Source of the DNA: a candidate division KSB1 bacterium
GTDB taxonomy: Bacteria; Zhuqueibacterota; Zhuqueibacteria; Oleimicrobiales; Geothermoviventaceae
Length of the DNA stretch: 63,713 bases
Assembly (NCBI GenBank): GCA_034506315.1
Contig: JAPDPT010000012.1
Coordinates: 1-63,713, forward strand
Direction of reading: 5' to 3'
The notes under the pieces are model-generated. The model searched no databases, was not told the DNA's origin, and saw only the letters and a list, made by a program, of their open reading frames with translations. The translations under genes and the position numbers were made by a program. Positions 1-9,462 of this stretch are shown here, in pieces (position 1 is the stretch's first letter; each line of letters begins with the position of its first letter).

Positions 1-10
1 GAGGGATTGA

Positions 11-910
11 ATGCGCAACCCCTACAGGCGGACGGACGTTTTTCGCTGTCGGCACGAGAGCCACGCACGTTTCGGCTACGCGGTCTCGGCTTATCATGTC
101 CTGCGGAGCAAACAGTGCTTCCCGCATGGCTGCGTTTCTTACCGGTGGTTCTGCCATCGCTTTGCAAAGGGCAACAGCTGCGTGCGCGGGTTCCACCACG
201 TCGGTAGGCTCTGTGTGGGTTGCACGTACTACCGCGATACGCGCACGCACTATCAGCCGGAGGTAATGCTTCCGCCCGAACAATTCCGGGATTTTCTCGA
301 ACAGGTGGAGGAGTTTGAGGACTGGTTCGCCGAGCATCGCTACGATCGCCTCGACGTGTTGGCTTCGGTGAGCTGGGTGCGCCCACAGCTACGAAAGGTC
401 TACGAGAAAAGCGGATCGCACCTCCTGCAGGCAGGTTTCCTGGTTCGCCTGCACGGGGTCTACCTTGGCGTTACGGCGTTCGAGGACCCGATCTACCTTC
501 ATCTTTCGGCGCATCAGCAGAAACGGCTGGCGCTTTGCCCAGGGGATACGGTGGAGCTCCGCGCGACCCCGGCGCTGCGCGGAAGCCAATTGTTCCTGAC
601 AGGTCTCTCGCAGGTTTCGGTTGTGGGCCGAGACGAGGGCGCCCTGGCAGGGCCTGATGGCGATGAGGCATTGGTGAAGAGACTTGTAGCTACCCCCATC
701 CCTCCGGGAGCGGAACGCTGCCTTTCCTGTACCCGGGCGGTCCTGGTCGACGTCGAGTTTCGCGGCGTGCGCGCTCGTGGCCCTGCTCGCGAGCTCTATT
801 GCCTGGAGGGAGTCCAGGAGCATGCCCTCTGCATCGTCCCGGTGTTGGATCGTCTGCAGGATGAGCTATTCGGTCTGGAGGAATGCGGCGAAGGTGATGT
901 CTTGAGGTAG
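11..910 (+). CDS. Cys-rich protein of unknown function
   Basis: A 299-residue protein I do not recognise. The ATG follows an in-frame TGA directly and has GAGGGA a few bases upstream, so the start looks real. The N-terminal 75 residues are rich in Cys and His (C13, C36, C41, C48, C57, C68, C71), including a CVGC pair. A second pair (RCLSC) lies near residue 240 and more Cys follow, so metal or iron-sulfur binding is plausible. The middle is acidic and predicted helical, followed by a segment that may be an OB-like beta fold (inference). There is no signal peptide or membrane segment. It ends 21 bases before proS and is probably cotranscribed with it. The Cys spacing matches no zinc finger or ferredoxin pattern I know. 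The first 75 residues are compositionally different from the rest, so a later start cannot be excluded. Confidence 0.6.
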   Translation: MRNPYRRTDVFRCRHESHARFGYAVSAYHVLRSKQCFPHGCVSYRWFCHRFAKGNSCVRGFHHVGRLCVGCTYYRDTRTHYQPEVMLPPEQFRDFLEQVEEFEDWFAEHRYDRLDVLASVSWVRPQLRKVYEKSGSHLLQAGFLVRLHGVYLGVTAFEDPIYLHLSAHQQKRLALCPGDTVELRATPALRGSQLFLTGLSQVSVVGRDEGALAGPDGDEALVKRLVATPIPPGAERCLSCTRAVLVDVEFRGVRARGPARELYCLEGVQEHALCIVPVLDRLQDELFGLEECGEGDVLR

Positions 911-2359
<1,449 letters not shown>

Positions 2360-2461
2360 ACCTTCCCCAGGTTTCGGACCTCGGCGGAGTCTGGATCCCC
2401 TCCAACACACAGGGGTCGCGTCGCGGGTGAGGTTTGCGGGTCAGGAATAAGGGGCGGAGCT

Positions 2462-3871
2462 TTGGAAGAGAACCTTGCGTCGTTCTTCCGAGCGATCAGC
2501 GACGTCGTCTGGGGTCCCCCAATGTTGGTCCTGCTCGTGGGGACGGGGGTGTACCTCACCATTCGCCTGCGCGCGCTGCAGATCCGTGGCCTGTGGTATT
2601 CCCTCTGGCTGGCCCTGGTGAAGAGAAAAGAAGACAGCCCCGCCGCCGGGGATATCAGCCATTTCCAGGCTCTGATGACGGCGCTTGCAGCAACGGTCGG
2701 TACAGGGAACATCGCGGGGGTGGCCACCGCCATTGCCGCAGGTGGACCCGGGGCCCTTTTCTGGATGTGGATTACAGGGCTGTTCGGAATGGCCACCAAG
2801 TACTCGGAGGCAGTGCTGGCTGTCAAGTACCGTCAGCAAGACCGGTTCGGCACCATGAGCGGGGGCCCGATGTACTACATCTCGCGCGGGCTTGGACTGC
2901 CCTGGCTCGGTACCCTGTTTGCTCTTTTCGCCGCCGTCTCGGCCTTTGGGATCGGCAACATCGTGCAATCCAATTCTGTGGCTGACTCGGTATCCTTCCT
3001 CACGGGAGGACTGGACCGTTGGATTACGGGCCTGCTGATGGCTATTGCGACTGGCCTCGTCCTTCTGGGCGGGATCCGCAGTATTGCTCGCACGGCGAGT
3101 CTTCTGGTGCCCCTAATGATCGTGCTCTACGTCGGAAGCGCGCTCGTGGTCCTGGCGATCAAGGTCACCTTCGTACCGGAAGCTCTGCGGCTGGTGTTCC
3201 AGGGCGCCTTCACCGGAACGGCCGCGATCGGCGGGTTTGCGGGAGCGGCGGTGCGGGATGCGATCCGATGGGGTGTGGCCAGGGGTGTCTTTTCGAACGA
3301 AAGCGGACTGGGCAGCTCGCCTATTGCAGCGGCGGCTGCCCAAACGAGAAACCCCGTGAACCAGGCCCTCGTGTCGATGACCCAAACATTCATCGACACG
3401 ATCGTGGTCTGCAGCCTTACGGGACTTGTGATCATTACCACCGGGATGTGGTCGAGCGGGTACAATGGGGCGGAGCTCACGGCGCGCGCCTTCAACGCGG
3501 CGCTGGGAGGAAGTTGGGGCAGCGTGGTCGTGGCCGTTGGGTTGGCCCTTTTCGCCTACTCGACCATTCTGGGCTGGAGCTATTACGGTGAAAAATCCGT
3601 GGAGTATCTGCTGGGCGAGGCCGCGGTACGGCCCTACCGCATCGCTTTCACCGTCTTCGTGTTCATTGGGGCGGTGATCCGGAAGCTGGAACTCGTGTGG
3701 AACTTTGCGGACGTAATGAACGGCCTTATGGCTCTTCCGAACCTGATCGGGCTCCTGGGCTTGGCAGGGGTGGTTGTAGCCGAGACCTCTCGTTACTATC
3801 CAGGGCCGGGCGTGCCGAAGCTTGGGATCACAGCGGAGGAGATCCCTGAACTGTCCCAGCGCAGGCCGTGA
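2462..3871 (+). CDS. Sodium:alanine/glycine symporter (AGCS family)
   Basis: An inner-membrane sodium-coupled importer, probably for alanine or glycine, of 469 residues with about ten hydrophobic segments. The AGCS signature [14 protein letters not shown] is near residue 77, followed by a [10 protein letters not shown] stretch. Further family blocks are MSGGPMYYI, the [12 protein letters not shown] region (near residue 280) and the GWSYYGEKS segment near 375. The start is TTG, read as TTG GAA GAG AAC, behind a purine-rich GGGGCGGAG. No other in-frame start upstream gives a better N-terminus, and the first hydrophobic helix follows within 20 residues. The gene lies about 100 bases after proS. 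The exact substrate cannot be read from the sequence. Confidence 0.93.
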   Translation: MEENLASFFRAISDVVWGPPMLVLLVGTGVYLTIRLRALQIRGLWYSLWLALVKRKEDSPAAGDISHFQALMTALAATVGTGNIAGVATAIAAGGPGALFWMWITGLFGMATKYSEAVLAVKYRQQDRFGTMSGGPMYYISRGLGLPWLGTLFALFAAVSAFGIGNIVQSNSVADSVSFLTGGLDRWITGLLMAIATGLVLLGGIRSIARTASLLVPLMIVLYVGSALVVLAIKVTFVPEALRLVFQGAFTGTAAIGGFAGAAVRDAIRWGVARGVFSNESGLGSSPIAAAAAQTRNPVNQALVSMTQTFIDTIVVCSLTGLVIITTGMWSSGYNGAELTARAFNAALGGSWGSVVVAVGLALFAYSTILGWSYYGEKSVEYLLGEAAVRPYRIAFTVFVFIGAVIRKLELVWNFADVMNGLMALPNLIGLLGLAGVVVAETSRYYPGPGVPKLGITAEEIPELSQRRP

Positions 3872-3970
3872 GGCGAAGGAGCTGTGGCCGATATCTGTCC
3901 AACCCGGTACCCTTTCCCCTGCTCTCTTGGACCGACGGGGAGGGTGGCTGTTCGTAGGAGGTGAGGATTG

Positions 3971-4429
3971 ATGCCCGGAGATCGCTCCAAGGAGCGTATC
4001 GAGATTGAGGTGCCGTCCAAGGCGCTGTGCATCCAGCACGCACATTGTCCCCAGGGCTGTGACCTCATGGATCCCAACGTGAAGATCGGAGGTTACGCCT
4101 CGGTCCGCGTGCGGGCTCGATACCGGGACCAGGAAGGGGATATTTTCCTGGATCCGCGGTATGGGAGCTTTGAGAACATCAGTGAGGTCGCGGTCCCGGA
4201 CGGTGAGATCGCTGAATTCTTCTGTCCCCATTGCGGGATCAGCCTGCGGGATGAACACCAGCGGTGCAAAGTGTGCTCGGCGCCGATGTTTGCCCTTTCC
4301 CTACCGCGGGGCGGCATTATCGAGGGTTGTCTCCGCAAGGGCTGCTTCGAGCACGTTCTCAGGATCGTAAGCGGAGAGGAACTTCTCGGGCGCCTTTTCG
4401 AGAACGACACCCTCTCCACGTACCTTTGA
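3971..4429 (+). CDS. Zinc-ribbon-like protein of unknown function
   Basis: A 152-residue soluble protein I cannot assign to a named family. It has several candidate zinc sites: C-x5-C-x3-C in CIQHAHCPQGC near residue 20, CPHC paired with CKVC between residues 80 and 100 (a zinc-ribbon knuckle pair), and a late GCLRKGCFEH. The middle segment (residues 35-75) is mixed beta and acidic. I chose ATG 3971 over the adjacent TTG 3968 because AGGAGGTG sits seven bases before it. The gene is 13 bases before era and likely shares its transcript. A structural or nucleic-acid-binding role is possible, but nothing in the sequence shows it. Confidence 0.75.
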   Translation: MPGDRSKERIEIEVPSKALCIQHAHCPQGCDLMDPNVKIGGYASVRVRARYRDQEGDIFLDPRYGSFENISEVAVPDGEIAEFFCPHCGISLRDEHQRCKVCSAPMFALSLPRGGIIEGCLRKGCFEHVLRIVSGEELLGRLFENDTLSTYL

Positions 4430-4442
4430 GCAGGTAGAACCC

Positions 4443-5351
4443 GTGGCACAGGGAGGAACAGAGTCGACGTTCCGGGTGGGCTACGTCGCCATCCTGGGGC
4501 GCCCGAACGTGGGCAAGTCCACCCTGATGAATGCCTTGTTGGGGCAAAAGCTCTCCATCGTTTCCCCGAAGCCTCAAACCACACGGCACCGCATTCTGGG
4601 AATCCTGAGCGGCAGGGACTACCAGATCGTATTCTTCGATACGCCCGGCCTCCTCGATCCTCGATACAAGCTGCAAGAGATGATGCTGAAGAGCGCGGAG
4701 AGGGCAGCCCAGGACGCCGATGAACTGCTTTTCCTGATCGAGGCCCTCCCGGAATCCCATGAGCTGGATTTCCAGTGGATCGAGCGTCTTAACGTTCAGC
4801 AGAAGCCTGCTGTTCTGGCCATCAATAAGATCGATCTGGTGGCGAAGGATCTGCTCCTGCCCCTGATCGACGAGTGCCAGAAGCGCTACAATTTCCAGGA
4901 AATCGTGCCTATCTCCGCCCTGAAGCAGGACGGAATCGACATCCTCCGGGACGTCCTTGTCCGCTATCTTCCCACAGGCCCCCCGCTCTATCCGCAGGAC
5001 ATGCTCACAGACCATCCCGAGCGCTTCTTCGTAGCCGAGATCATTCGGGAGAAGATCTTCCGGAGGTACGGCGAGGAGATTCCCTACTCCACCACGGTAG
5101 TCATCGACGAATTTAAGGAGCGCCCAGGGGCGAAGGACTACATCCGCGCTTCGATCTACGTAGAGAAGCCGAGCCAGCGCAAGATACTGATCGGGAAGCG
5201 CGGCGAAGCGCTGAAGAGAATCGGTCAGGAGGCAAGGGAGGAGATCGAGGCCTTCCTCGGCCGGCCGGTGTTCCTGGAGCTCTGGGTAGGTGTGATGGAG
5301 AAGTGGCGGCAACGCGAGCCGATCCTCCGCCAGCTCGGGTATCAGCCGTAA
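4443..5351 (+). CDS. era: GTPase Era, ribosome small-subunit assembly factor
   Basis: Era binds GTP and the 3' end of 16S rRNA during maturation of the 30S subunit. The 302-residue product has the G1 motif GRPNVGKS near residue 20, DTPG (G3) near 67 and NKID (G4) near 128. A C-terminal KH domain carries the GKRGEALKRIGQEAREEIE stretch near residue 260, matching the type-II KH RNA-binding loop. Length and domain order match the family. Translation starts at GTG 4443, directly after the preceding gene, behind GAGCAGGT. The essential residues are present and the assignment is secure. Confidence 0.97.
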   Translation: MAQGGTESTFRVGYVAILGRPNVGKSTLMNALLGQKLSIVSPKPQTTRHRILGILSGRDYQIVFFDTPGLLDPRYKLQEMMLKSAERAAQDADELLFLIEALPESHELDFQWIERLNVQQKPAVLAINKIDLVAKDLLLPLIDECQKRYNFQEIVPISALKQDGIDILRDVLVRYLPTGPPLYPQDMLTDHPERFFVAEIIREKIFRRYGEEIPYSTTVVIDEFKERPGAKDYIRASIYVEKPSQRKILIGKRGEALKRIGQEAREEIEAFLGRPVFLELWVGVMEKWRQREPILRQLGYQP

Positions 5352-5558
5352 GCAGAGACCCGCACTCGCCTCCTTGCCCGTTCCTTGCCCCGGCAAGCTC
5401 GAGGGAGGCACAAGAGTGGGTGGTCGCGTTTTACCCCGGAGGCACCACTGAGGCGAAGATTGGTCCGATGCCAGGCACGTGATCCGTACGGTACAAGGGA
5501 CTGGGGGGACCGTTCCGAACCCGGGAGGCTTGCGGAGGGAGGCGGAAGAGTCCCTCTG

Positions 5559-6896
5559 ATGCGGCGGATCCTCGGCCGCCCGAGCCGGCACGTCCACCCG
5601 CTGCTTAGCGCAGTTCTGCTCGTCGTCCTGATCGGCTGTGCTCCGGTTCCACGCTTTCAGAGAAGTGAGCCTTTCATCTCGATCGGAGTCGCTACCGGAG
5701 TCCGAACGCTCGCTGTGCGCCTGACGCGTCCCGCTAGCCTTTTCGTGGACGGAGAGGACCGGGGTTTGCTTCCGGAGGGAGACTACCGGGTCCGACTGCA
5801 GGCGGGCTCTGGCCAGACCAAGCCAGAGGCTGCCTCGCACGCGGGGGGAGCGGTGTGGATTATCCTTCAGGACGGGCGAGGAAAAACGGTGGCGCAAGCC
5901 GGGCAGGCCCTTTCCGTGAGGAACGGGGATTTGCTTCTTCTCGACCGTGTAGGGCGGCATGAGCGGGAGCGCGTCTATCCCGGCCGGGTGGATTTCGTCC
6001 TCTGGCGCGGGGGGATTGTGGTCGTGAATCGTCTCCCGCTGGAGGACTACGTGCGCGGCGTCCTCTTGGCCGAGATTTCCCCCAAGTCGCCGCCCGAGGC
6101 CCTCAAGGCCCAGGCCGTTGCCGTTCGCAGTTTGGCGCTGTCTCAACGGCGTCTGGCCCATACGGGAGCCCCCTTCGAATTGTGCGCCGAGTGGCATTGT
6201 CAGGTGTATCGGGGGGTTCCGCCGGACAAGACGCCCGTGGACGAGGCCATTCGCGCTACGCGCGGTCTGGTGCTTCTCCACGGCGGAAGGGTGATCCAGG
6301 CCCTCTACAGTGCCAATTGCGGTGGGCATACGGAGACGGCTTCTCGCCTCTGGCGAGGCTCAGGCCTGCGCTACCTGCGGGGTGTGCTGGACGGTCCGCA
6401 GAACGTAGACCCGGACCTGGCCCAGGAGCGGATTCTCGATCCGTGGGTTCGCGGCAAGCCTGAAGTCTTCTGCAAGAACGCCCCCCGTGGGCGCTTCCGG
6501 TGGGTGCGGGTCGTCAAAGCCCAGAACCTCAGTGCGCGGTTGGAACGGTTGTCTGGATCTCCCGTGGGCGACGTAAAGGACGTCGTGGTGATGCGTCGGG
6601 GGACGTCGGGCAGGGCTGTGCGCGTGCGCGTGGTGGGAACTGCTCGCGAGCTCACGCTGGACGGCGAGCTTCGCATCCGGCATTGGCTAACGGAGCCCGG
6701 CCTCCCGAGCTCGTGTTTCGTGGTGGAAAAGCGTGAGAATGGGGCCGAGCGAGAATTTGTTTTTCGAGGGGCAGGCTATGGGCACGGCGTCGGGATGTGC
6801 CAGGATGGCGCCGTGGCCATGGCCAAACTTGGCTATCGTTATTGGGAGATTCTGCAACACTACTACTCCGACGCCCAGCTCATCCAGCTCTACTGA
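5559..6896 (+). CDS. SpoIID/LytB-domain lipoprotein
   Basis: A predicted secreted lipoprotein of 445 residues. I chose ATG 5559 because GGCGGAAGAG precedes it by eight bases and it gives a classic lipoprotein signal: Arg-rich start, hydrophobic core, then LIGC. The longer reading from 5385 would bury this signal. Residues about 160-430 form a SpoIID/LytB domain: LEDYVRGVLLAEISPKSPPE, then AQAVAVRSLA, and GAGYGHGVGMCQDGA near the end. In spore formers SpoIID is a peptidoglycan lytic transglycosylase that acts on denuded glycan. In non-sporulating diderms the domain is found in division-linked or amidase-activating proteins, so a peptidoglycan role is likely but unproven here. It lies downstream of era after a 207-base gap in which I see no gene. 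Confidence 0.88.
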   Translation: MRRILGRPSRHVHPLLSAVLLVVLIGCAPVPRFQRSEPFISIGVATGVRTLAVRLTRPASLFVDGEDRGLLPEGDYRVRLQAGSGQTKPEAASHAGGAVWIILQDGRGKTVAQAGQALSVRNGDLLLLDRVGRHERERVYPGRVDFVLWRGGIVVVNRLPLEDYVRGVLLAEISPKSPPEALKAQAVAVRSLALSQRRLAHTGAPFELCAEWHCQVYRGVPPDKTPVDEAIRATRGLVLLHGGRVIQALYSANCGGHTETASRLWRGSGLRYLRGVLDGPQNVDPDLAQERILDPWVRGKPEVFCKNAPRGRFRWVRVVKAQNLSARLERLSGSPVGDVKDVVVMRRGTSGRAVRVRVVGTARELTLDGELRIRHWLTEPGLPSSCFVVEKRENGAEREFVFRGAGYGHGVGMCQDGAVAMAKLGYRYWEILQHYYSDAQLIQLY

Positions 6897-6915
6897 AAGA
6901 GGATCTCAGTCGGTG

Positions 6916-7893
6916 ATGGCCCCGTCGTCGCCACCTAAAGATTCGCGCCAGCGTGTCTGTGTCGTCTTCGTGGACGGCCTGGGAGTGGGGCAGAGGGATC
7001 CGAGGAGGAACCCGCTGGCGGCTGCCCAGTCGCAGTTGCTTGCCCTCTACGAGGACGAGCTGCCCTGTAAAGAGCTCCCTCTTGGGGGGATTGCCGTTGG
7101 ACTCGACGCCTCGCTCAGTGTGGCTGGGATTCCCCAGAGCGCCACCGGGCAGACGGCCCTTTTCGCCGGGGTAAACGCTGCACGGTTGCTTGGTTCTCAC
7201 TACCCCGGTTTCCCGAATCGAATCCTTCGCCGGGTTCTTTTCGAGCGCTCTCTGTTGCGCGTCGCGCGGCAGAAAGGAATTCGCGCCGCCTTCGTAAATG
7301 CGTACACGCGCCTGGCCGATGGCAAATCGTTCGAGGATCTGCTACCCCGAGTTTCGGCCTCGACTATGGCCTGCCTCAGCGCCGGCCAGCCTTTCCGGAC
7401 CCTCGACGACCTGCGCGCGAAGCGGGCGGTCTATCAGGACTTCACCAACCGCCAGCTTGTGGAGAGGGGCCACGATGTGCCCATCTGGAGCCCGAAAGAA
7501 GCGGGGGCCGTTCTGGCTGAGGTTTCCGCAGGCCTAGATCTCTGCTTGTACGAGTTCTTCCGAACAGACCGGGTGGGGCACAAGCAGGACCTGGAGAGGG
7601 CCGAAGGGGTCATCTTCGAGCTCGAGGAATTCCTGAGCTCTTTCCTGAAGCACGTGGACTTGCATTCGCAGCTCGTCCTGGTGGTCAGTGATCATGGCAA
7701 TGTCGAGGACATTACGTTCGGCGGACACACCGCAAACCGCGCGTTCGCTGCAGGCTGGGGAGACGGGGCTCGTGAGCTGGTATTGGGCTGGCGGTCGCTT
7801 CTGGACTTTTACCCGGGATTACTTCGCCACTTCGGGATTAACCCACAACCCTGGATGAGCGGAAGTGCGGAAGAGGGGGAAATTTCCCCTTGA
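6916..7893 (+). CDS. Alkaline-phosphatase-superfamily metalloenzyme (phosphopentomutase/iPGM-like)
   Basis: A cytoplasmic enzyme of 325 residues with the metal-binding layout of the phosphopentomutase and cofactor-independent phosphoglycerate mutase group. VFVDGLGVG has the first metal Asp (D20), ATGQTALF near residue 76 holds the probable nucleophile Thr, and DRVGHKQD near 218, SDHGNVED near 258 and a following GGHTANR supply further metal ligands. It is shorter than either named enzyme, and the substrate cannot be assigned. The start is ATG 6916 (GTG 6913 is possible), 19 bases after the SpoIID gene, behind GAGGA. The longer in-frame reading from 6733 overlaps the previous gene and adds only low-complexity Ser/Thr residues. 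Its stop codon lies inside the -35 box of the next gene's promoter. Confidence 0.82.
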   Translation: MAPSSPPKDSRQRVCVVFVDGLGVGQRDPRRNPLAAAQSQLLALYEDELPCKELPLGGIAVGLDASLSVAGIPQSATGQTALFAGVNAARLLGSHYPGFPNRILRRVLFERSLLRVARQKGIRAAFVNAYTRLADGKSFEDLLPRVSASTMACLSAGQPFRTLDDLRAKRAVYQDFTNRQLVERGHDVPIWSPKEAGAVLAEVSAGLDLCLYEFFRTDRVGHKQDLERAEGVIFELEEFLSSFLKHVDLHSQLVLVVSDHGNVEDITFGGHTANRAFAAGWGDGARELVLGWRSLLDFYPGLLRHFGINPQPWMSGSAEEGEISP

Positions 7894-7918
7894 CACTTGG
7901 GGGTGAAATTGGTAAAAT
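7890..7918 (+). promoter_or_regulatory. Sigma-70-type promoter for the bifunctional-nuclease gene
   Basis: A -35 box TTGACA (7890-7895), a 17-base spacer and a -10 box TAAAAT (7913-7918) match the housekeeping promoter consensus in all but one position. The -35 box includes the TGA stop of the preceding gene. It leaves an untranslated leader of roughly 110 bases before the ATG at 8035. Confidence 0.85.
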
Positions 7919-8034
7919 AAGGCGACCTTAGATGGATGGGTCCTGTCGTCCCAGTCATTGCTGTCAAGGGGGCCGAGGGCAGTGGCGAGGGCGCCAGGGA
8001 ACGCCTGCTGGCCTGAGCCAGAGCGGAGGTTCCC

Positions 8035-8631
8035 ATGTTGGTGGCGGTCAAAGTCGAGCGGGTGACTCTCGATACCTCCACGAACCGCTTCGTCGTGATC
8101 CTCAAGGATGAGGTTCACGGGCGCTGGTTGCCTATCGTGGTGGGATCGACCGAGGCCCAGGCGATCGCGCTCCAGCTCGAGAAGATCACACCGCCGCGTC
8201 CTCTCACGCACGACCTTATGAAGAACCTCCTTTCGACCCTCGATGTCCAGGTGACGCGTGTGATCGTCAATGACCTGCGGGAGAATACGTACTACGCGCT
8301 GATCTCGCTCAAGGTCAATGGCGACCAGAAGGAGATTGACGCCAGGCCGAGCGACGCAATCGCCCTGGCCCTCCGGATGCACGCCCCCATCTTCGTCGAC
8401 GAAGAGGTGATGAGGAAAGCGGCGGTTGTAGAGCAAAGAGAGCAACCCGAGATGCATCACGTGACTGAGGAAGAACACGAGGAGAAGGAAGAAGAGTTAT
8501 CATTGGCCGATAAGCTCGAGCAGCTCAATGTGGAGCTGCGAAAGGCGATCCGGGACGAGCGCTACGAGGACGCCGCTCGATTGCGAGACCAGATCAATGA
8601 GCTGCGCAAGCTACGAGAAAAGCAAGAATAG
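8035..8631 (+). CDS. Bifunctional nuclease (BFN/DUF151) domain protein with UVR motif
   Basis: A 198-residue protein. Residues 1-125 are a BFN (DUF151) domain with the typical LPIVVGSTEAQAIALQLE and ARPSDAIALALRMHAPIFV blocks. A Glu-rich linker (about 140-160) leads to a UVR/UvrB-UvrC motif of paired helices (ELRKAIRDERYEDAARLRD, about residues 168-186). The BFN-plus-UVR arrangement is widespread in bacteria. Plant BFN homologues were reported to have DNase and RNase activity, but the bacterial role is poorly defined and UVR motifs mediate protein contacts. The ATG is preceded by GGAGGTTCCC. Its own promoter lies upstream and a strong terminator downstream, so it forms a single-gene unit. Confidence 0.93.
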   Translation: MLVAVKVERVTLDTSTNRFVVILKDEVHGRWLPIVVGSTEAQAIALQLEKITPPRPLTHDLMKNLLSTLDVQVTRVIVNDLRENTYYALISLKVNGDQKEIDARPSDAIALALRMHAPIFVDEEVMRKAAVVEQREQPEMHHVTEEEHEEKEEELSLADKLEQLNVELRKAIRDERYEDAARLRDQINELRKLREKQE

Positions 8632-8658
8632 GGATCGATTCCGTGTGCCGGCCCTTGG

Positions 8659-8686
8659 GCCCGCGCGACCATGCGCGGGCTTTTTT
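8659..8686 (+). terminator. Intrinsic terminator after the BFN gene
   Basis: An eight-base-pair GC-only stem, GCCCGCGC (8659-8666) with GCGCGGGC (8673-8680), has a six-base loop and is followed by six T. It begins 28 bases after the stop codon and separates this gene from the phosphate regulon. Confidence 0.93.
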
Positions 8687-8690
8687 GTTT

Positions 8691-8711
8691 CCGCGCTCAG
8701 TCGAAGCGCGG
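8691..8711. repeat. Inverted repeat in the phoB leader
   Basis: CCGCGCT (8691-8697) and AGCGCGG (8705-8711) form a perfect seven-base-pair inverted repeat around a seven-base loop, just after the terminator and 55 bases before the response-regulator start. It has no T tract. An operator or a leader hairpin is possible; the sequence does not decide. Confidence 0.4.
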
Positions 8712-8766
8712 GAGGTTTCAGACAACGAGGACTCTCTGGTCAGTGACCGTGCAGTGAGGGAGGCCC

Positions 8767-9462
8767 GTGTCCAAGGGACTAATTCTGGTTGTGGAAGACG
8801 AGCCTGATATCCTGGGGCTCATTGAGTACAACCTGAAGAAGCATGGCTACGAGGTGCGCCAAGCGGCGTCTGGCGAGGAGGCACTGGAGGTAGCGAGGAC
8901 CAACCCGCCGGACCTCGTCGTGCTGGATCTTATGCTGCCAGGTCTGGACGGAATCGACGTCTGCAAAGCTCTCCGAACAGACCCATCCACTGCGGCTGTA
9001 CCGATTCTTATGCTCACGGCAAGGGACCAGGAGGCTGACATCGTCACCGGTCTGGAGGTAGGGGCCGATGACTACATGACGAAGCCCTTCAGCGTAAGGG
9101 TGCTCCTGGCGCGCGTGAAAGCTCTTCTTCGCCGGCGCCGTCTGGCGGAAGGAACCGCCAAGAAGCCCCTCCGCTTTGGCGAGCTTCTCATCGACCCGGA
9201 GCGCTTCGAGGTCCGCGCGGGACCGGAGAAACTGGCCCTCACCCGCTCCGAGTTTGAGCTCCTCCATTTTCTCGCCAGCAGGCCGGGAAGGGTATTCACC
9301 CGAGACCAGATCATCCAAGCGATCCACGGGGATAACTACGTTGTGACCGATCGGACGGTCGACGTACTGGTAGCTGGGGTGCGCAAGAAGCTGGGCGCGC
9401 ACGGCGCCAGGATTGAAACCGTACGTGGCGTGGGCTATCGGTTTCGGGAGCCAGAAGAGTGA
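8767..9462 (+). CDS. phoB: Phosphate-regulon response regulator, OmpR/PhoB family
   Basis: A 231-residue response regulator with a receiver domain (residues 1-120) and an OmpR-type winged-helix DNA-binding domain (130-230). The phosphorylation Asp is D54 in VVLDLMLPGLDG. The acidic pair E10/D11, the Thr in LMLTARD and the Lys in DDYMTKPF complete the active site. The winged helix has the TRSEFELLHFLASRPGRVF and TVDVLVAGVRKKLG blocks. The start is GTG, preceded by GAGGGAGG. It overlaps the kinase gene by four bases and lies upstream of pstSCAB and phoU, so it most likely activates phosphate-uptake genes when phosphate is low. Confidence 0.93.
   Translation: MSKGLILVVEDEPDILGLIEYNLKKHGYEVRQAASGEEALEVARTNPPDLVVLDLMLPGLDGIDVCKALRTDPSTAAVPILMLTARDQEADIVTGLEVGADDYMTKPFSVRVLLARVKALLRRRRLAEGTAKKPLRFGELLIDPERFEVRAGPEKLALTRSEFELLHFLASRPGRVFTRDQIIQAIHGDNYVVTDRTVDVLVAGVRKKLGAHGARIETVRGVGYRFREPEE

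Noticed and set aside
4359-6329. 656-codon ORF on the minus strand across era and the SpoIID gene
   Set aside because: Composition is that of a shadow frame (Arg, Pro, His-rich) and no domain is visible, whereas the plus-strand genes are certain.
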